Assembly: GCA_040403315.1 (NCBI GenBank)
Contig: JBBAKX010000003.1
Coordinates: forward strand, 124,001 to 188,000
From: CAMCXT01 sp040403315
Lineage (GTDB): Bacteria; Bacteroidota; Bacteroidia; M30B66
Direction of reading: 5' to 3'
DNA length: 64,000 nucleotides
Shown: one piece after another, positions 62,272 to 64,000 of the stretch
Layout of the letters: every line of letters starts with the position of its first letter
Numbering within the stretch: position 1 is the stretch's first letter
Program-made: the position numbers and the translations under genes
The notes under the pieces: model-generated
What the model was told of the DNA's origin: nothing
What the model saw: the letters and a program-made list of their open reading frames with translations, nothing else
Databases searched by the model: none

Positions 62272-63948
62272 TTATTTTTTTGAATTTCCAAGTGTGAATT
62301 GATAGCCTCCAGAAATAAATCCTTCAGTGAATGGAATAGAAACAGGACTATTTGAAGTATTTTTAATCATTCTGAAATTCAAATTGAAACTATGCGATTT
62401 AGTAATTCTGTAATTCAGATTTAATCCGGTATTGATTGTAATTCCATTAACAATACCGTTGAATTTACTTTGTTGGAAGCCTCCGCTAATCGATGTACTG
62501 ATTTTATTTTTCAATATGTTTTTTCCAATGCCTAAAAGTGGACCGCTTAATTCCACATTTCCTTGTGAGAAATTGCTCCGACTGTAATTGTATCCTCCAT
62601 TAATACTTAATCCTGAACGAATTAAAGTGTAATTAGCATTTATATTAGCAATCAAAACTTGATTTTCAATAAATGCAGGAAACAGAGGATTTAAATTTGT
62701 CATTTCCTGATATGTATTGATCAATACAATTGTAAGGGCTCGTTTTTTATTAATCGCTGTGAAACGATTTATCACATTAATGTTTTGATTTGTAATGGCC
62801 ATTCTTATGGTGTCACTCAATGGAATTATCCCAGAACGCTGTGAAACACCGTAATTCCCGTATTGGATGTCAAGTCCGTATTTCCTTGTTGGATTCAAGC
62901 TGAAGTTAACCGAGCCGATGGTCCTAGATGTGGCGATCATTTTAGATCTTGATAGGTTATCGGTTTGTCGACCAATGCTTCCGCTTACTCTGATTTTGCT
63001 TTTCAATAAATTGATTGAAGGTTCAATGGTGATCGCATCAATATCGGTTTGATACTGAAAGGATCCCATGGATTTGTAATCTTGATCAACTCGTTTGTAT
63101 TGAACTTTTAGACCGAAGTATTTTGAAACGTATCCAACGCTTGCGTTTCCTGCAAAAAGCAATTGCGATGATGCATTGGTATTAAGTATGAAATTGAATC
63201 TTTCCATTGCTTTATCGGATAAGGAATCAATTCTCAAATCTCTTGTGTAACCGCTAAGCGCTCCGTCGAAATTGAATTGTAGGTGTTTAAATAGCAACAG
63301 CCTAGTTGTAATCCCGAAAATGGCATTCTCCGCTGGCTTAATTTTATATGGTGCATTTTGGTATGAACTTGAATCGTCTTTCGCCTTGAAAAATATAAAG
63401 TCAATAAAATTGGTTGCAGTTCCAAATCCAACTCTAGTGCTAAACCCGCGTCGCTCATAAACAGGATCAGGTGTGACAAACTGTTGGATGGTATCTAGTC
63501 GAATGGCGCGGTTGAATCTTCCGTGCATAGCAGAAAATCTGAACTTTCCTGGATTCATTTCTATTCCAGCGCCGAAAAAGGAGATTCCGGAAAGCGTATA
63601 CTGTGAGTATGTTAGATTCCTCCAGCCTAAATGTGCTGTAACCCCTTTGTATTTTGGGCTAACTCCGAATTGATTAAACGGTTGAGTGAAGTTTCTTCCT
63701 TGTGATCCAATATTGAAGTAGAAGGGAAGCGATATTCCATATACTGTTAGCGTTGGACTTCCATTCAGTCGCCAGTTAAAGGGAGTGCTTCTTGGAGCGA
63801 TACCGTTTACAAAGTAGCCATCAGAAAATGCGGATAAGTTGCCACTGATTTCAAAGGGCTTCTTTTTGCTAATACCTTCCAGATCTTGTGCCTTCAAATT
63901 GATTGAGGAAATCAAACATGCCAAAGTCACAAGGATTCTAGAAAGCAT
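62272..63948 (-). CDS. Outer membrane beta-barrel protein of unknown function
   Basis: The 558-residue protein has a signal peptide (about 1-20, NLKAQ). The remainder alternates hydrophobic and polar residues as in an outer-membrane beta-barrel, with many aromatic strand ends (PFNWRLNGSPTLTVYG, VTAHLGWRNLTYSQYTLSG, LGLKVQY-type segments) and a C-terminal strand ending in GYQFTLGNSKK. I do not recognise a family beyond this. It heads a minus-strand operon with the giant TANFOR-like protein and the FN3 protein, and a perfect promoter box lies 23 nt upstream. An anchor or export role for the large partner is inferred. Confidence 0.7.
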   Translation of the reverse strand: MLSRILVTLACLISSINLKAQDLEGISKKKPFEISGNLSAFSDGYFVNGIAPRSTPFNWRLNGSPTLTVYGISLPFYFNIGSQGRNFTQPFNQFGVSPKYKGVTAHLGWRNLTYSQYTLSGISFFGAGIEMNPGKFRFSAMHGRFNRAIRLDTIQQFVTPDPVYERRGFSTRVGFGTATNFIDFIFFKAKDDSSSYQNAPYKIKPAENAIFGITTRLLLFKHLQFNFDGALSGYTRDLRIDSLSDKAMERFNFILNTNASSQLLFAGNASVGYVSKYFGLKVQYKRVDQDYKSMGSFQYQTDIDAITIEPSINLLKSKIRVSGSIGRQTDNLSRSKMIATSRTIGSVNFSLNPTRKYGLDIQYGNYGVSQRSGIIPLSDTIRMAITNQNINVINRFTAINKKRALTIVLINTYQEMTNLNPLFPAFIENQVLIANINANYTLIRSGLSINGGYNYSRSNFSQGNVELSGPLLGIGKNILKNKISTSISGGFQQSKFNGIVNGITINTGLNLNYRITKSHSFNLNFRMIKNTSNSPVSIPFTEGFISGGYQFTLGNSKK

Positions 63949-63970
63949 ACAGGTTAGGTTTTTGTTTCCC

Positions 63971-63978
63971 CAAAAGTA
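63971..63978 (-). promoter_or_regulatory. -7 promoter box TACTTTTG for the barrel/TANFOR/FN3 operon
   Basis: A perfect TAnnTTTG on the minus strand ends 22 nt before the ATG at 63948. It is the same octamer as the sucC -7 box. A possible -33 TTG lies at 63997-63995, at the window edge. Confidence 0.5.
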
Positions 63979-64000
63979 TTTGCGTCACCAACTACAATCA

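Overview
The window comes from a member of the Bacteroidota, most likely a free-living Flavobacteriia-like lineage; the order is my guess. The evidence is as follows. Composition is AT-rich, with GC around 40% by eye. Promoters carry the Bacteroidota -7 box TAnnTTTG (found just upstream of about a dozen genes), with -33 TTTG in the best cases. Proteins carry type IX secretion (T9SS) C-terminal sorting domains of type A and type B. Lipoproteins begin Cys-Lys-Lys-Asp/Glu, which resembles the surface-lipoprotein export signal. A CarboxypepD_reg/TonB-dependent receptor is present. No rRNA, tRNA, CRISPR array or intact insertion sequence was recognised.

Layout. 1-7.6 kb: tail of a DUF1003-like gene, an ABC exporter, an MFS exporter, an exported NTF2-like protein, and a minus-strand run of a DUF4287/SRPBCC-like protein, LolD-type ATPase, exported TolB-like propeller and M28 peptidase. 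7.8-14 kb: sucC, a T9SS-secreted subtilase, a biotin carboxylase and an Hsp15-like S4 protein. 14-17.3 kb: a probable prenylquinone/tocopherol-type locus with a homogentisate-prenyltransferase-like UbiA enzyme, an unusual membrane-associated methyltransferase and a single-gene fusion of phytol kinase (VTE5-like) with DUF92 (VTE6-like phytyl-phosphate kinase). 17.4-31.2 kb: a Kazal-like lipoprotein, hemW, an unknown membrane protein, a broken fic gene, DUF2459, a sensor kinase, two tandem rhomboids, mutL, rnd, DUF3817, an Lrp/AsnC regulator, and a 2OG-Fe(II) oxygenase/methyltransferase pair. 31.4-34.4 kb: a T9SS cargo protein, a Tat-exported pirin and a toxin-first PIN module.

34.6-42.3 kb is a tightly coupled six-gene operon: two surface lipoproteins with DUF1549/DUF4214-like repeats, a Tat-exported DUF1501 protein, a lipoprotein with a CX4CH heme-type motif, a small lipoprotein and a 1177-residue type B T9SS adhesin with seven tandem repeats. 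42.4-43.1 kb: a VapBC-like module with a palindromic operator on its promoter. 43.2-48.2 kb: a T9SS-secreted GH19 chitinase, an aldehyde dehydrogenase and acetyl-CoA synthetase. 48.3-50.6 kb: a T9SS cargo gene bracketed by two direct copies of a hairpin repeat. 50.9-63.9 kb: a TonB-dependent receptor and an operon of an outer-membrane barrel, a giant ~2226-residue TANFOR-like protein and a fibronectin-III protein.

The strongest candidates for under-described biology are (1) the phytol salvage/homogentisate prenylation locus in an apparently non-photosynthetic bacterium, (2) the DUF1501/lipoprotein/CX4CH/adhesin operon, and (3) the barrel/giant TANFOR/FN3 operon. All assignments are from reading the sequence; no database searches were run.
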